Of a stretch of DNA of 64,000 nucleotides, positions 20,601 to 25,737 are shown one piece after another; position 1 is the first letter of the stretch, and each line of letters opens with the position of its first letter. Under the pieces are notes generated by a model. That model was given only the letters and a program-made list of their open reading frames with translations. It made no database searches and was not told the origin of the DNA. Origin of the DNA: a virus; the IMG/VR virus record IMGVR_UViG_3300050011_000164, positions 1 to 64,000 of that record; one strand, written 5' to 3'. The position numbers were made by a program, and so were the translations under genes.

Positions 20601-21067
20601 TTGTCGTCGCCCCAAGTCTCATTGGCTTTCTTGCCCCAAAGCCAACGGCATTGCCCCAACGTTCTATTGGTCTGGTTTATGATCTTGACTTCGGGCTGGG
20701 GGAGTCCTGCGGTGAGGACGCCCATCATCTCGGTGACAATGTTCTTCATCTGACCGATATCGGCGGCGGTTTTGGCAGCAGCAGATTTCTGTGTCGGGGT
20801 AAGAGTTACGAACTTCCCATCGGCAGGATCGCCAATAACGGTGCTCATTCCATCCGTATTATAGTCGTCGAAGATCGCCCAATGCTCATCCCACCAATCG
20901 GCTTCGGGGGTGCCTGCTTCACGTCGGCAGCCGAGGGTGTGGGTTTCGACAATGAAATCCCCGATTCTCTGGCTGATGCCACAGACTTGAGGATCGGTCT
21001 CATCTAACAGGTTTTGAGCCTGAAGAAGAACGTCCTTTGTATCAGGCTTTTGGAGAAGTGGGTTCAT
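8669..21067 (-). CDS. Giant polyvalent protein with about eleven ADP-ribosyltransferase-like modules
   Basis: 4,132 aa. Order seen: SprT-like metalloprotease (HELCH 178-182, HG 214-215); 2H phosphoesterase (HIT 402, HVT 480); ART-PolyVal-like (YHGT 572); R-type ART-like 800-955; ART YHGT 1009; helical 1150-1335; ART YHGT 1388; R-type ART-like 1600-1750; GIY-YIG-like 1756-1860; ART-like (HFT 1993, HYT 2165, HVT 2404); ART YHGT 2659; beta domain 2825-2910; unknown 2925-3160; ART YHGT 3171 and 3501; unknown 3610-3735; papain-like (C3789, H3819, D3834); HAD phosphatase (DLDGT 3893-3897); N-half of NUDIX (box 4095-4117). Nine K-T-A tripeptides mark many boundaries. The stop falls where the HNH gene interrupts NUDIX. 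It is probably a virion-delivered effector (inference). Confidence 0.85.
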   Translation of the reverse strand: MNPLLQKPDTKDVLLQAQNLLDETDPQVCGISQRIGDFIVETHTLGCRREAGTPEADWWDEHWAIFDDYNTDGMSTVIGDPADGKFVTLTPTQKSAAAKTAADIGQMKNIVTEMMGVLTAGLPQPEVKIINQTNRTLGQCRWLWGKKANETWGDDNTTLEIQKKVLGHEETLRRVIAHELCHHEVALLIAKPKLLEIGYETYKRYQNIFGPDGHGKEWKEVAKRFDAKYGADFVTEKSDKDTVVDDQGKEIFVLLNNYVYGRHKQRLGWQWAVGLSRQAMAYLDGIDWASGEFKLVKTTDSVFTKGRGRIKQYTGWNLPRTPEQEQKLQDLWANAPMAKFACSPIQDELDAIEGAKEANSGPHKNATAHINLSPDAAAKMYEAATQIPDEELGEDGREDEAHITIKYGIKADSALLSQVVADQKPFTVTLGKTHVFEVSESSDAQAPIVVEAHAPELEVLHDMVNKAMSTRKDDFDYKPHVTLAYVKPEAAAKYDGLDWVEGVTFEVNDITLSQKGGGQVRVPFGKPLKSAAYKPTKNVKNPTKPFTETPEFKAWFGASKVVDKHGNPLIVYHGTPSSDIQKFEKEYSGDYLAFFSTDPKFASLYSSPNKDPGGNVMPVYLKIEDPFDFRTDEGQSTALDWLEEVSPNWSEGDYEYERLVADATNKTPEELVPEDYSNYDRQAFMKQIREGNWVVLELPGFINYIKQMGHDGVILIELGTVNYAVFEANQIKSATGNTGKFDPEQGEITASHKTPPMSDTQYENPEMGEETNAYADIPECVKGVEDLPSLETLSPALFKTGAQNFKPMPFDNWCDANPMYQPDDFNEAGYRYDENVAHFSTVDFPITIYRAVQVETGTQPNLEHAGVYWTWVENSADAYFGSGSMWDQGGPHPKNPQTVILKAKVLRSTDVDWDATLLANMLNEEENEITVVAGAELRLVGIEYGDGYRKPIQKTVVAYGDDSKNLPMRGQKGIGGQDFPQLEENPLFPDEEKTARAAEEPFPIPQYLYHGTDKKNLDAILNGGLRVEFNESNIEWQKATYLACDQTTAANYAGHKGVKPENWIILQITVSNLRQDLLRPDDYDFPDVWERYSGDIEPWVKEEYGDNWALVPWEVSLKYSCQVAYLGDIPANAIKVIPTPKFGSLLKTADAESYFTGLDSIAESVIQEFDSHRNDPSYRQKWDVVPAARLKKIWNDYAKTGIVRDEKGMDDITWRILENIWKIHTNTILCGHTDQASEQFVESVMGEEYVKDLPNIEDVDYTFFDDDSGQWRLTDYALDKLVDSAIRLEQAQTAEQKLQAVDRILNIVHARSDLASWFVQGGTSTLNSLAGYKKASGSTQMLPDEVDMIADVAHGMGGKSFPKLEKTPLFPEEKKEAGKVAKQYGPVYHGTHREWSDEIQIDQYKIGKFFSSDPLVAQAYGTFVHECYLTMNKPLIVDAKGSGYSSIPTPKKLKGWVAEGMDTVDTDILAKYAYENGYDGAIIKNVYELHHESLADDYIVFKPTQVKQKGIIEPEIDPYTANKYHKQELQRRQKRDWEAKYPEEATTASTKTAASFQSFNAWLKKMGGIGKLLSEYDVDEAETYGYGLEDPSNPAEVKSYQNILRKRAVGDFRERYENLVAEYQGWQFPMDVFRCISLPKAKDAQQQHLFPDTPQAKLQQGLQAIKYQGVGIYWSWEEGAAECHWGTGGPSVTLHGVINEDNVDWEGTIYSNMFPSLGENEKEVRLLEGTQFELEGIQYDKKSGWSQPPVRTVTASVKGQVYLLHFDIDPKEEVPSSREDAKKPFHARHYMGWSENAQERIDQHYKATSGVKLIEAIHAKGISFTVARIWDNVDRDFERRMKNQGGLNRHCPICKKLGLIPASRYRGKALEKQVAPETPEAGPDFVEIEKNAAAADLANLRSYLTPSRRDMGEELARIFSGYWRQFVENEHPEFLENLDEDEYMDDFSMVSDDILSDFLEQYGSQAMQDDPANAPTFLTVDYRRDVKNAWLVHFTDHPEEIAKNGFKFGMDRVETLALTTYFKDEAKKMGGYNFAIDAHHRNLEGLGKDYGRHCVLFQANGIETYHTGDDFEQIIFWGKDAKNIIPIFNDGYSTWSIQDQDGNPLFEGGLSEVVDYAIANAASLLPKKAPKKPKAQRAVAKLAASEIPLEPGETQIPAGTVRLYHYTKSRESFESIKKRGLLASFARGDDGSGSGPSAGIWASTRPPGDTHLFVELYLSPEQISHRAEYPRKEDSPEEWAKGYHHVIANGDVPLNQIVAFHEPFHHHVRYLMEDGTWEELMERDPKIVDAANDGSAFSKAPDGEAVRWMAERYGTGKQASEKTAAEPWEMARNEYSPYPPINPETQMFEEEPQEATTERYKKNNHWEQLALAAVSEGKLAPEEAKARGLYLPGTFKPLPANLYHVTTAADQVMSGGLKTRYQLSMDQGTGLGGGTDKAVSFTDDLATAQSIYLAMVEGRKVASGEFTLQQMIDMATKGTTASRPWIYEAITWGGAYYTGDKKWNVGQPWPDHIQALLDGKKIEQVSMGKRQDQMGNAEPIGEGWMGGDGMGRWVTWMQPLSDAELQDRTFDFYKTWAAARENAGGPMNPLFFSTNIPALASTPIEQIAILQFKPIAGAMGTRESALGEWRTYSGNAVQFVSKVDPYAKTAALTPKDRVFYHGTNKEGDFTELSGLGHGIIWLAEKQDAESYANQHYQKGQSRMFKVILKPDAKIIDLRDLNEPLVQQIKKNVDVWRGSNGYPPMSDEEFVKHYTDYGVLEGRPANVELLKNNGVDGVICNDVYSGNKRGKHVSVALFNPDAIQSQTVEPIVRGSSDIVKAASDFAKFAFFIEVPKDSRGHFWDEPPAHNLEFWAFKGRPAVLPNEKVYFTFDKMPVAETTVLKVEKPGESICELTGKYEKHWKLYWEPKQFTKYARDKAPVVKTAAPTHESLLTEHDAILYHPSRARVDALPIVAEAVVERQQKTIASLLYHCKEYLRKSNRKDRKYLGEMLGEAENNLHEAEDFYATYQNTFSELGVQNDYTLSQATSAQESAIILMHRFINENAPSSREKRGSWRDVEDRYEKWIYHPDYGAFSRIGKIGPHADLVAKTMGKEMASGRKFDEVDRGYAEIDRDEKTVTLENAPSNPLEDGFIANAVVDMFKKKFPKYTILIPQESKAIGVTAAPKSIWYHGTSLKNLQSIMSQGLVPEGTEKVWADDPDASITAPSRQSYGGTYVTQNLMTATGAPNTEDKKARGGCLVVIMELQPNTMYLDEDNVTGVLGAPIKHLSDNTFHVLCYYLAATQEGAAETWQQEIEGMRDDYIGKCLTQWGSKFAERGMSFHPELKKELEKLLPSVWLAAVTRAAGHVKDNYAYIRSWDQVFYGTPKEKQRPDMNTVLPDGAEGEAAFREAAEKVTRTLRLLARPSTESSKNQLYNMNTSRVNEPIGFSGSNHILAIVEIRDRQTPAQMILHWGTIPPDFFSQWNTKFGSKYEVTDARKVQPKAKGVAASAHEDAPQVFYHGTSWEAAEQIDKEGLKAGSDSLDTKKPYVWCAIAEYAAKEYGMSTTDSEQFAVIEFIWDYSKSEPDPEHFEEGDMYRRIEGDIPRSAITKISYYNDGRVVKTAAKSKPEQVARKSYPAEHPYEAMPDPRFIWKDGMVSTSAYHEQIACVAFGEDPKKVGVTQVGRLLHETGAVRIYGDYDGWVVEAKNEPTPAQRRALGTICKGSEVVWDLGNESGKGSLGDLWRAIDQVWGEGKTAAIASKQATSYLKSQLILLKGRFAETAQKVYDEWEQDEQGVDEVLGAGGICAEIANAIAEVIARNAIDCQVTEGGQEGDDHSWLLVYDDDEAWGIDIPHSLYETGGGYNWKKIPDVTFTANDVEIFPLDIDPKQLKEGSTKDTAAPEYLPWIGVDLDGTIAYDMQPFVPLAIGPPILAMVEKIKKAIAEGHTVKVFTARLADGENRDQLQRLIRAYTKKYIGVALDSTNEKDPGMITIWDDKAREVEKNTGEFMDNPQVKGASFKEANGLKKMPAKIAVFLKQAALKDAMSKCAACSCGGCIEHDKFAAEGFGEEGFWSGEGNAASGILLICPTTGRIGLAWRSPDVDRGNCFGTIGGAVKKGMTPQESAKEELGEETGYRGGITLHPAFVFTA

Positions 21068-21103
21068 TCTACTTTAAGATACCAATAGTTTCAGTGTTTT
21101 TGG

Positions 21104-21502
21104 TTAAAACAGGGTGTGACCTTTGTAGAGAGCGTGCTTCCTGAAGATACCTTTGTCCGCAATATGTTGCCGCCACTGCTCGAACGCAGGACCGTGGTCG
21201 TCCTTCATGTTCGTGGCGAGATGAATCATCTCATGTGCCATGGAACTTAGGATGCTGACCCAATCAGCCTTCTCATCCAGAACGATCTCGAAATTGTGAC
21301 GGCAGTTGGGGCAGTTCCTCTCGTTGTGGGGCCAAGTGGGAGTGTTTGGTGCATCCGCCCAGCCGTGGAAGCCCGTTTCTATCTCTCGCTTCTCCTCCCC
21401 CTGTCTTGCGTATCGAAGGCACACCCATTCGGGACATACGCCGTCGAAAAACCGCTTATTTATGTCCTTATACCAACGGCGAAGTGTGCGGTCAGACTGC
21501 AT
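21104..21502 (-). CDS. SprT-like zinc metalloprotease
   Basis: 132 aa. A stand-alone SprT-like domain: HEMIH near residue 90 (HExxH, two zinc ligands and the catalytic Glu), a third ligand in DDHGPAFEQW, and a preceding zinc pair CPNC. SprT-family enzymes cut DNA-bound or structural proteins. It ends 37 nt before the start of the giant protein, whose first domain is also SprT-like, so the two look like a duplicated pair. A TATCTT box with TGG extension lies in that gap. It could process the neighbouring polyprotein, but that is inference. Confidence 0.85.
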   Translation of the reverse strand: MQSDRTLRRWYKDINKRFFDGVCPEWVCLRYARQGEEKREIETGFHGWADAPNTPTWPHNERNCPNCRHNFEIVLDEKADWVSILSSMAHEMIHLATNMKDDHGPAFEQWRQHIADKGIFRKHALYKGHTLF

Positions 21503-21512
21503 TTGACGGCTC

Positions 21513-22985
21513 CTAAATTTTCTTTGTTGCCTCGGCTTTCAACTGTTGAGCAAGGGCTATAATCTCGCTACGATTTGGCAGAACCCATAACGTGCTGCTT
21601 GGCTTACCCGGAGCGAGTTTTGCCATGGCTTCTTGGATGTAGCGCGTCTCATTCCCTGAGACACCTGCGGATTCCCACGCCTTGCGGTAGTTCGCGTCGT
21701 TCAGGTCGGTCTTTTCCCAACGAGCCTTCCTGAGCGTCTCCGTAGCTTTCACGTAGATTGACCACAGTGATGTCTTACTTCCAACAATAACTCTGACGGC
21801 TTTCTCGATGTCGCCCACAGTCAGGGAGGCGGTCTTTCCCATCGACCGAGCTTTGAGATTCGTCGCCAAAGCTGCGGCAATTTCAAACCGAAGGCTTTCA
21901 TCCGTGCGGCCTTCGATGGCAAACTGAAGCTTTTCAAGCTCTCGTTCCCCTTCCTGCACCAACCTATTCAGGTTGCTCAGGGATTCCTTTTCTTCAGGCG
22001 TCAATTCGCCTTTTTCAGGCTTATAAAGCAGGTCATGGGTCACTTCAGCCCAAGCGTGCATCAGGACGGATGCGACCTGAATCTCGATCTGCGTATCGGC
22101 GTACCGAAGCTCCTTCTTGCGAAGCGTCTCGGGACGCAAGCGCACCAAATAGTGAGTCGCCGTGTAACCTAACGTGTCGCCTTCCTCGGGCTTGCTGGCT
22201 TCGGGGAAGCTCTTCGGGGGTCGCACGGGAACGAACAGCTTGTCAATGATCTGTCCAACTACCCCTCGGTCGGCGGGCATGTAGAGCGCCACACGGCAAC
22301 CAGCCAGATCGATGATGTCGTCGTCGATGTCGCGGAACGTCTTGTACAGTCTTTTCTTGTCCCGCTTGTACAATTTTTTCCTTAGCCGATCTGGGGTTTT
22401 CGCACGAGAGCTAACCACCGCCTTGATCCCCGCGTCCTGAAGTGCCTGATCTAATTTGTCCTGTACGAGGTGAGCTACTTCATCGTAGAAATCCACCTCG
22501 TGCTTGTAGTTTTTCAGGAAGGCTTCGATAACCGTATACTTCTCACCTGCGGCAACCTTACTCGCGGCGGCTTCCTTCTGCTTTTCCTTCACCGTGTCGA
22601 ACAGATACTCAAAATCAACCTCGGAAATGTCGCCCAACAGGTCCTCGCCTGCCTGTCCCACGTATGCCTCTTCAGCCTCTTCTAGCGTACTGAACCCCAG
22701 CATGATTTTGTACTCATCGAACTCGCCCTTGTCATCTAATTGCTCAACAATGTAGGCATATTCAGCATCTTCGCTGGGACCTCGGTAGATGTCGAGCTTC
22801 TCGGCGTCCCCGGCAGCCGTTGTGTCAGGGATGTAGCCGTAATCGACTTTCATCTCTGTTTTGAATGGCGTACCGTCAGGCTTTTTGCCTACTCGCGTAG
22901 ACCCTTTAGGCCATTCAATTATAACAGGAAGACCCCGAAATTCGGTAGAGTGTTCCTGCGGCAGCTTGTCAGCAACGATTTTCAC
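21513..22985 (-). CDS. Pyrophosphatase-like / RelA-SpoT nucleotidyltransferase fusion
   Basis: 490 aa from GTG 22985 with AGGA upstream. Residues 10-115 resemble the inorganic-pyrophosphatase-like domain of polyvalent proteins (RGLPVIIEWPKG, KVDYGYIPDT, DIYRGP). Residues 165-325 match the RelA/SpoT synthetase fold: DIIDLAGCRVALY, GYTATHYLVRL and EIQVASVLMHAWAEVTHDLL. The usual Arg in EIQxRT is Ala here (A305), so activity or specificity may differ. Residues 385-490 are a helical tail after a KTAS linker. It may make or destroy alarmones, or act like toxic small alarmone synthetases that pyrophosphorylate tRNA. The fusion with a pyrophosphatase-like domain is unusual. It ends with TAG. Confidence 0.8.
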   Translation of the reverse strand: MKIVADKLPQEHSTEFRGLPVIIEWPKGSTRVGKKPDGTPFKTEMKVDYGYIPDTTAAGDAEKLDIYRGPSEDAEYAYIVEQLDDKGEFDEYKIMLGFSTLEEAEEAYVGQAGEDLLGDISEVDFEYLFDTVKEKQKEAAASKVAAGEKYTVIEAFLKNYKHEVDFYDEVAHLVQDKLDQALQDAGIKAVVSSRAKTPDRLRKKLYKRDKKRLYKTFRDIDDDIIDLAGCRVALYMPADRGVVGQIIDKLFVPVRPPKSFPEASKPEEGDTLGYTATHYLVRLRPETLRKKELRYADTQIEIQVASVLMHAWAEVTHDLLYKPEKGELTPEEKESLSNLNRLVQEGERELEKLQFAIEGRTDESLRFEIAAALATNLKARSMGKTASLTVGDIEKAVRVIVGSKTSLWSIYVKATETLRKARWEKTDLNDANYRKAWESAGVSGNETRYIQEAMAKLAPGKPSSTLWVLPNRSEIIALAQQLKAEATKKI

Positions 22986-23269
22986 GAAAATGTCCTAATT
23001 TCCTATGGTTTTGGGGGGTCTCCGGGTAACCCGTCGATCCAGCATCCCTCACTAGAAGATACGGAAAGTGACTGAGTTTTTCCACGTTGGTTGGCGGAAA
23101 ATTTTTCGGCACGAATTATGGTGGAACTTGGGTATTACAAAAATGTGGGAGACTGCACCCAAAACGCGGCAGGCCATTTCCTCCCATTGGCGCTGGCGCT
23201 GCGTTTGATAAAGGGCCACTTTAGCAACTACACGTTGCATAGATGTGTCCCTTCTTGGAGGAAACATTC
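22986..23269 (-). promoter_or_regulatory. Divergent intergenic region
   Basis: 284 nt between the minus-strand polyvalent locus and the plus-strand phosphoesterase gene. It must hold promoters for both. I see a weak TTGATA...TACACG pair on the plus strand near 23209-23238 but nothing strong. No RNA gene or long inverted repeat is visible. Confidence 0.4.
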
Positions 23270-24505
23270 TTGGCTAAGAAAAAAGATTCAAAGAAAGTTT
23301 CAAAGCAAACCCTCATCGCTGAAGCCCAGCGTTTAGCAACTCAGACAGACGAACTCACACGTGATTTTTTCCGCAGCAAGAGCGAGTTCAAAGACGGATG
23401 GAACATCTACTGGCCAACCTTCCAAGCCTTTCTGGCCGAAGCGAAAGTGGTTTTCAAAGTTGCAAAACCATCGCCCGACAAGCAAGTTGAGCTTGAGATC
23501 GAGAAAGTCCGCGACCGCAAGACTAACTTGAAAGCTAAATACGACGCCGCTGTTCGTCGTGCAGAACGGGCTGAAGAAACTCTATCCGTATTACAAGACC
23601 TTCGCACTCGCACGTCGCAGCATCTAAGCATCCTACCGAAAGCTGTCAGTGGCACCAGTGAGTCGGTCGCAGTGTGGGCCGCAAGCGATTGGCACATCGA
23701 AGAAAAAGTCGATTACGCCGATGTCGAAGGTCGCAACTATTTCGATTTGAGTGTCGCTCACCATCGCATTGAGATGTTCTGGCAGAATCAAATGCGCCTG
23801 ACAGACATTATGCAGAAGGACACCAACATTCCCGTTGTCTTTCTGGCCCTACTCGGTGACTTCATTACCAACACCATCCACCCTGACGTGGCCGAAAGCA
23901 ATCAACTCGGCCCGGGCGATGCGATCTGGTGGGTGCAGGAGCATCTTGTCAGTGGCATGAAGTTCGCCCTCGACAACCTCAGTAAGAACACGGTTCTCAA
24001 GGTCGCCTGTCACACGGGCAACCATGGGCGCACTACAGTGAAACAGCGCCAGAAAACGGAACCTTCAAACTCGTGGGAGAGATTGATGTACCGCGAAATG
24101 AAGATGATCTTCGACGGCGATTCAAAGTACGGCAATCGCGTCGAATGGTGCATTGCTGATGGATATCACAGCACGCACGACCTGTTCAATGGAGCCTTCA
24201 AGCTTCGTACTCATCACGGTCACGCTATCGGTTATGGCGGCGGTGTGGGCGGCATCACGATCCCCGTCAACAAGAAGATCGCCAACTGGAACATCAACAA
24301 CCCGAGAACTCCGAACCTTGACTTGTTCGGTCACTTCCACCAGTACATCGACAGCGGGACGTTCGTTACGAACGGCAGCTTGATTGGGTACAACGCCTTT
24401 GCTAACACCATCGGCGCTGCATTTGAGAAGCCGACACAGGCATTCTTCCTCATCAACAAGAAGTTCAACTCAAAGACGATGGCAACGCCGATCTTCCTCG
24501 ACTAA
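23270..24505 (+). CDS. Calcineurin-like metallophosphoesterase
   Basis: 411 aa. The motifs of metallophosphoesterases appear in order: SDWHIEE (metal-binding Asp/His), LLGDFITN, the GNHGR catalytic motif, a HHGHAIG histidine pair and GHFHQYID. The first 130 residues are a Lys/Glu-rich coiled coil before the catalytic domain. TTG 23270 is chosen because GGAGGAA (23257-23263) is 6 nt upstream; ATG 23243 is in frame but lies before that site. Substrate is unknown; phage members are thought to act on nucleic acids or nucleotides. Confidence 0.85.
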   Translation: MAKKKDSKKVSKQTLIAEAQRLATQTDELTRDFFRSKSEFKDGWNIYWPTFQAFLAEAKVVFKVAKPSPDKQVELEIEKVRDRKTNLKAKYDAAVRRAERAEETLSVLQDLRTRTSQHLSILPKAVSGTSESVAVWAASDWHIEEKVDYADVEGRNYFDLSVAHHRIEMFWQNQMRLTDIMQKDTNIPVVFLALLGDFITNTIHPDVAESNQLGPGDAIWWVQEHLVSGMKFALDNLSKNTVLKVACHTGNHGRTTVKQRQKTEPSNSWERLMYREMKMIFDGDSKYGNRVEWCIADGYHSTHDLFNGAFKLRTHHGHAIGYGGGVGGITIPVNKKIANWNINNPRTPNLDLFGHFHQYIDSGTFVTNGSLIGYNAFANTIGAAFEKPTQAFFLINKKFNSKTMATPIFLD

Positions 24506-24506
24506 T

Positions 24507-24650
24507 ATGAAAGAAGCAATCAACGTTGGCTACTATCGCTTGGTAACCCCCTCCGCGAATGACAAAGCGGAGGTCAATAGAATTGTCGCCGAATTTACGG
24601 GACGGTTTGAAAAAGCGATTGACGAGGCGCTGCAATCTAAGAAACTTTAA
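24507..24650 (+). CDS. Small hypothetical protein
   Basis: 47 aa, beginning MKEAINVGYYRL one base after the phosphoesterase stop, so probably translated by reinitiation; there is no separate ribosome site. It is mostly one charged helix (EVNRIVAEFTGRFEKAIDEA). The longer open frame upstream overlaps the phosphoesterase and is discarded. The 3' end overlaps the opposing gene by 14 nt. Unrecognised. Confidence 0.5.
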   Translation: MKEAINVGYYRLVTPSANDKAEVNRIVAEFTGRFEKAIDEALQSKKL

Positions 24651-24867
24651 GCTTGCGGTTGTGACGAACCTCGATGGCAAGCATTTGGTGCTCGCCGCCC
24701 ATCACGTCCTGAATCTCGTTGATCTCCATGAAGCGGTTCCAGCACCGCATACGCTCCTCTTCGAGAGCGTCCATCTCGACGTTGTATCCATCATAGGTGC
24801 AAAGCAACTCTTCGTCGCTCAGTGATCTGACTTTATTGCAGAACTCTTCGCTAGGCAGCTTCGTCAT
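24637..24867 (-). CDS. Small acidic hypothetical protein
   Basis: 76 aa, starting at ATG 24867, which overlaps the TAA of the upstream gene (TAATG). The N-terminal half is acidic and helical (SEEFCNKVRSLSDEELL); the rest contains MDALEEERMRCWNRFMEI and a basic tail. Unrecognised. It is the second gene of a two-gene leaderless operon (25070 to 24637). Confidence 0.6.
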   Translation of the reverse strand: MTKLPSEEFCNKVRSLSDEELLCTYDGYNVEMDALEEERMRCWNRFMEINEIQDVMGGEHQMLAIEVRHNRKLKVS

Positions 24868-25070
24868 TAGAGTTCCACCCCGTCGTCCAGATACTTTTTC
24901 TCGCCGCAGAAGCACTCGACTGTGGCGCTGTCGCCGAGGCCGCTCGGGACAAAGATGATCTTGCAATGTGCGCCCGAGAAGTCGGGCACGACCTTACAAG
25001 TCTTCCGATGTTCCTCTTGCCAAGCGGAGTATTGCTCTACCTGTGTGTCGTTCAGTGTGAATGTTCTCAT
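24867..25070 (-). CDS. Small hypothetical protein, leaderless
   Basis: 67 aa (MRTFTLNDTQVEQYSAW ...). The -10 box TAAGAT ends exactly 6 nt before the ATG, leaving no room for a ribosome site, so the mRNA probably starts at the ATG. The protein has four Cys and two His that could form a small zinc site (KTC, GAHC, ECFCGEKKY). Function is unknown. Confidence 0.65.
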   Translation of the reverse strand: MRTFTLNDTQVEQYSAWQEEHRKTCKVVPDFSGAHCKIIFVPSGLGDSATVECFCGEKKYLDDGVEL

Positions 25071-25076
25071 GAACCC

Positions 25077-25087
25077 ATCTTACCACG
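25077..25087 (-). promoter_or_regulatory. GTGGTANAAT-type leaderless promoter
   Basis: Minus strand CGTGGTAAGAT, -10 at 25077-25082, 6 nt before ATG 25070. It overlaps the last codons of the upstream gene (stop at 25080). Confidence 0.65.
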
Positions 25088-25355
25088 GGTGCGAGGCAGT
25101 AGTCAAAAAGGTTCCCGTCACGTTCTCGCGCCCGCGCCAGCCGAGTGAGCGGGCCTTAGCGATGGTCTTACGGTAGGAGAGTTTGTCGGGTACGAACTGG
25201 AATGCGCGTTGATCCCTGATGGCGACTTTGTTCGTGCGGGCGTTGAACCCGAGCCAGCCTTCGAGGAGCCAGTAGCACATGTAGTAACACAGGTTCGGCT
25301 GCTTGACATCCGCCGTGCGCTTGCTTCCGCAGACTTGGCAACAGGGGATGGTCAT
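25080..25355 (-). CDS. Small zinc-ribbon-like protein
   Basis: 91 aa, starting at ATG 25355, coupled to the upstream stop by TAATG. It opens with MTIPCCQVCG, and CYYMC follows about 25 residues later, a probable zinc site. Then comes a helical, basic region (KLSYRKTIAKARSLGWRGR). Unrecognised; it could be a DNA- or RNA-binding accessory protein. Confidence 0.6.
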   Translation of the reverse strand: MTIPCCQVCGSKRTADVKQPNLCYYMCYWLLEGWLGFNARTNKVAIRDQRAFQFVPDKLSYRKTIAKARSLGWRGRENVTGTFLTTASHPW

Positions 25356-25669
25356 TACTTGCTCTCCACGTAGCCCGCGCCGTCTACCCAAACGCGGTGA
25401 ACATGCTCGGTGGTGTTGTCTTTCGCACTGTAGCCGCTGGATTCATCCTTCGCCTGACCCTTGGTGAAATAAGGTCCGCAGAGCACGCCAACGACCTTTG
25501 GGTCAGCGGCGATGTCGCGTTCCCGCATCTGCTTAATCGTGCCACGCTCAGTCACGACTACGTACCAGTCCGTCGTGCCGAACATTTTCTTGTCCTGTGG
25601 GCTGATGCGGAACTCGGCGGCTGCTTTCTCGCGGGTCTCGTTGGCTTCCAGTTGGCGGTCAGTGTTCAT
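25355..25669 (-). CDS. Hypothetical protein, leaderless
   Basis: 104 aa (MNTDRQLEANETREKAA ...). TATAAT lies 6 nt before the ATG, with no room for a ribosome site. After a charged N-terminal helix comes a compact beta-rich part (DWYVVVTERGTIKQMRERD, then VGVLCGPYFTKGQAKDE and VHRVWVDGAGYVESK). No known family is recognised. First gene of an operon with the zinc-ribbon-like gene 25080-25355. Confidence 0.65.
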   Translation of the reverse strand: MNTDRQLEANETREKAAAEFRISPQDKKMFGTTDWYVVVTERGTIKQMRERDIAADPKVVGVLCGPYFTKGQAKDESSGYSAKDNTTEHVHRVWVDGAGYVESK

Positions 25670-25675
25670 ACCCCT

Positions 25676-25686
25676 ATTATACCCAA
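25676..25686 (-). promoter_or_regulatory. Leaderless promoter
   Basis: Minus strand TTGGGTATAAT, -10 at 25676-25681, 6 nt before ATG 25669. A TTGACA lies only 10 nt upstream of the -10, too close to act as a standard -35. Confidence 0.65.
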
Positions 25687-25737
25687 AAAGATGTCAAAAT
25701 CGATAGGATTTTAGGGGTTTATTGCCTTTGTTTTCAA

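Noticed and set aside
23114-23205. Possible 21-residue leaderless frame in the divergent region
   Set aside because: The box GGGTATTAC is weak and the peptide has no supporting feature.
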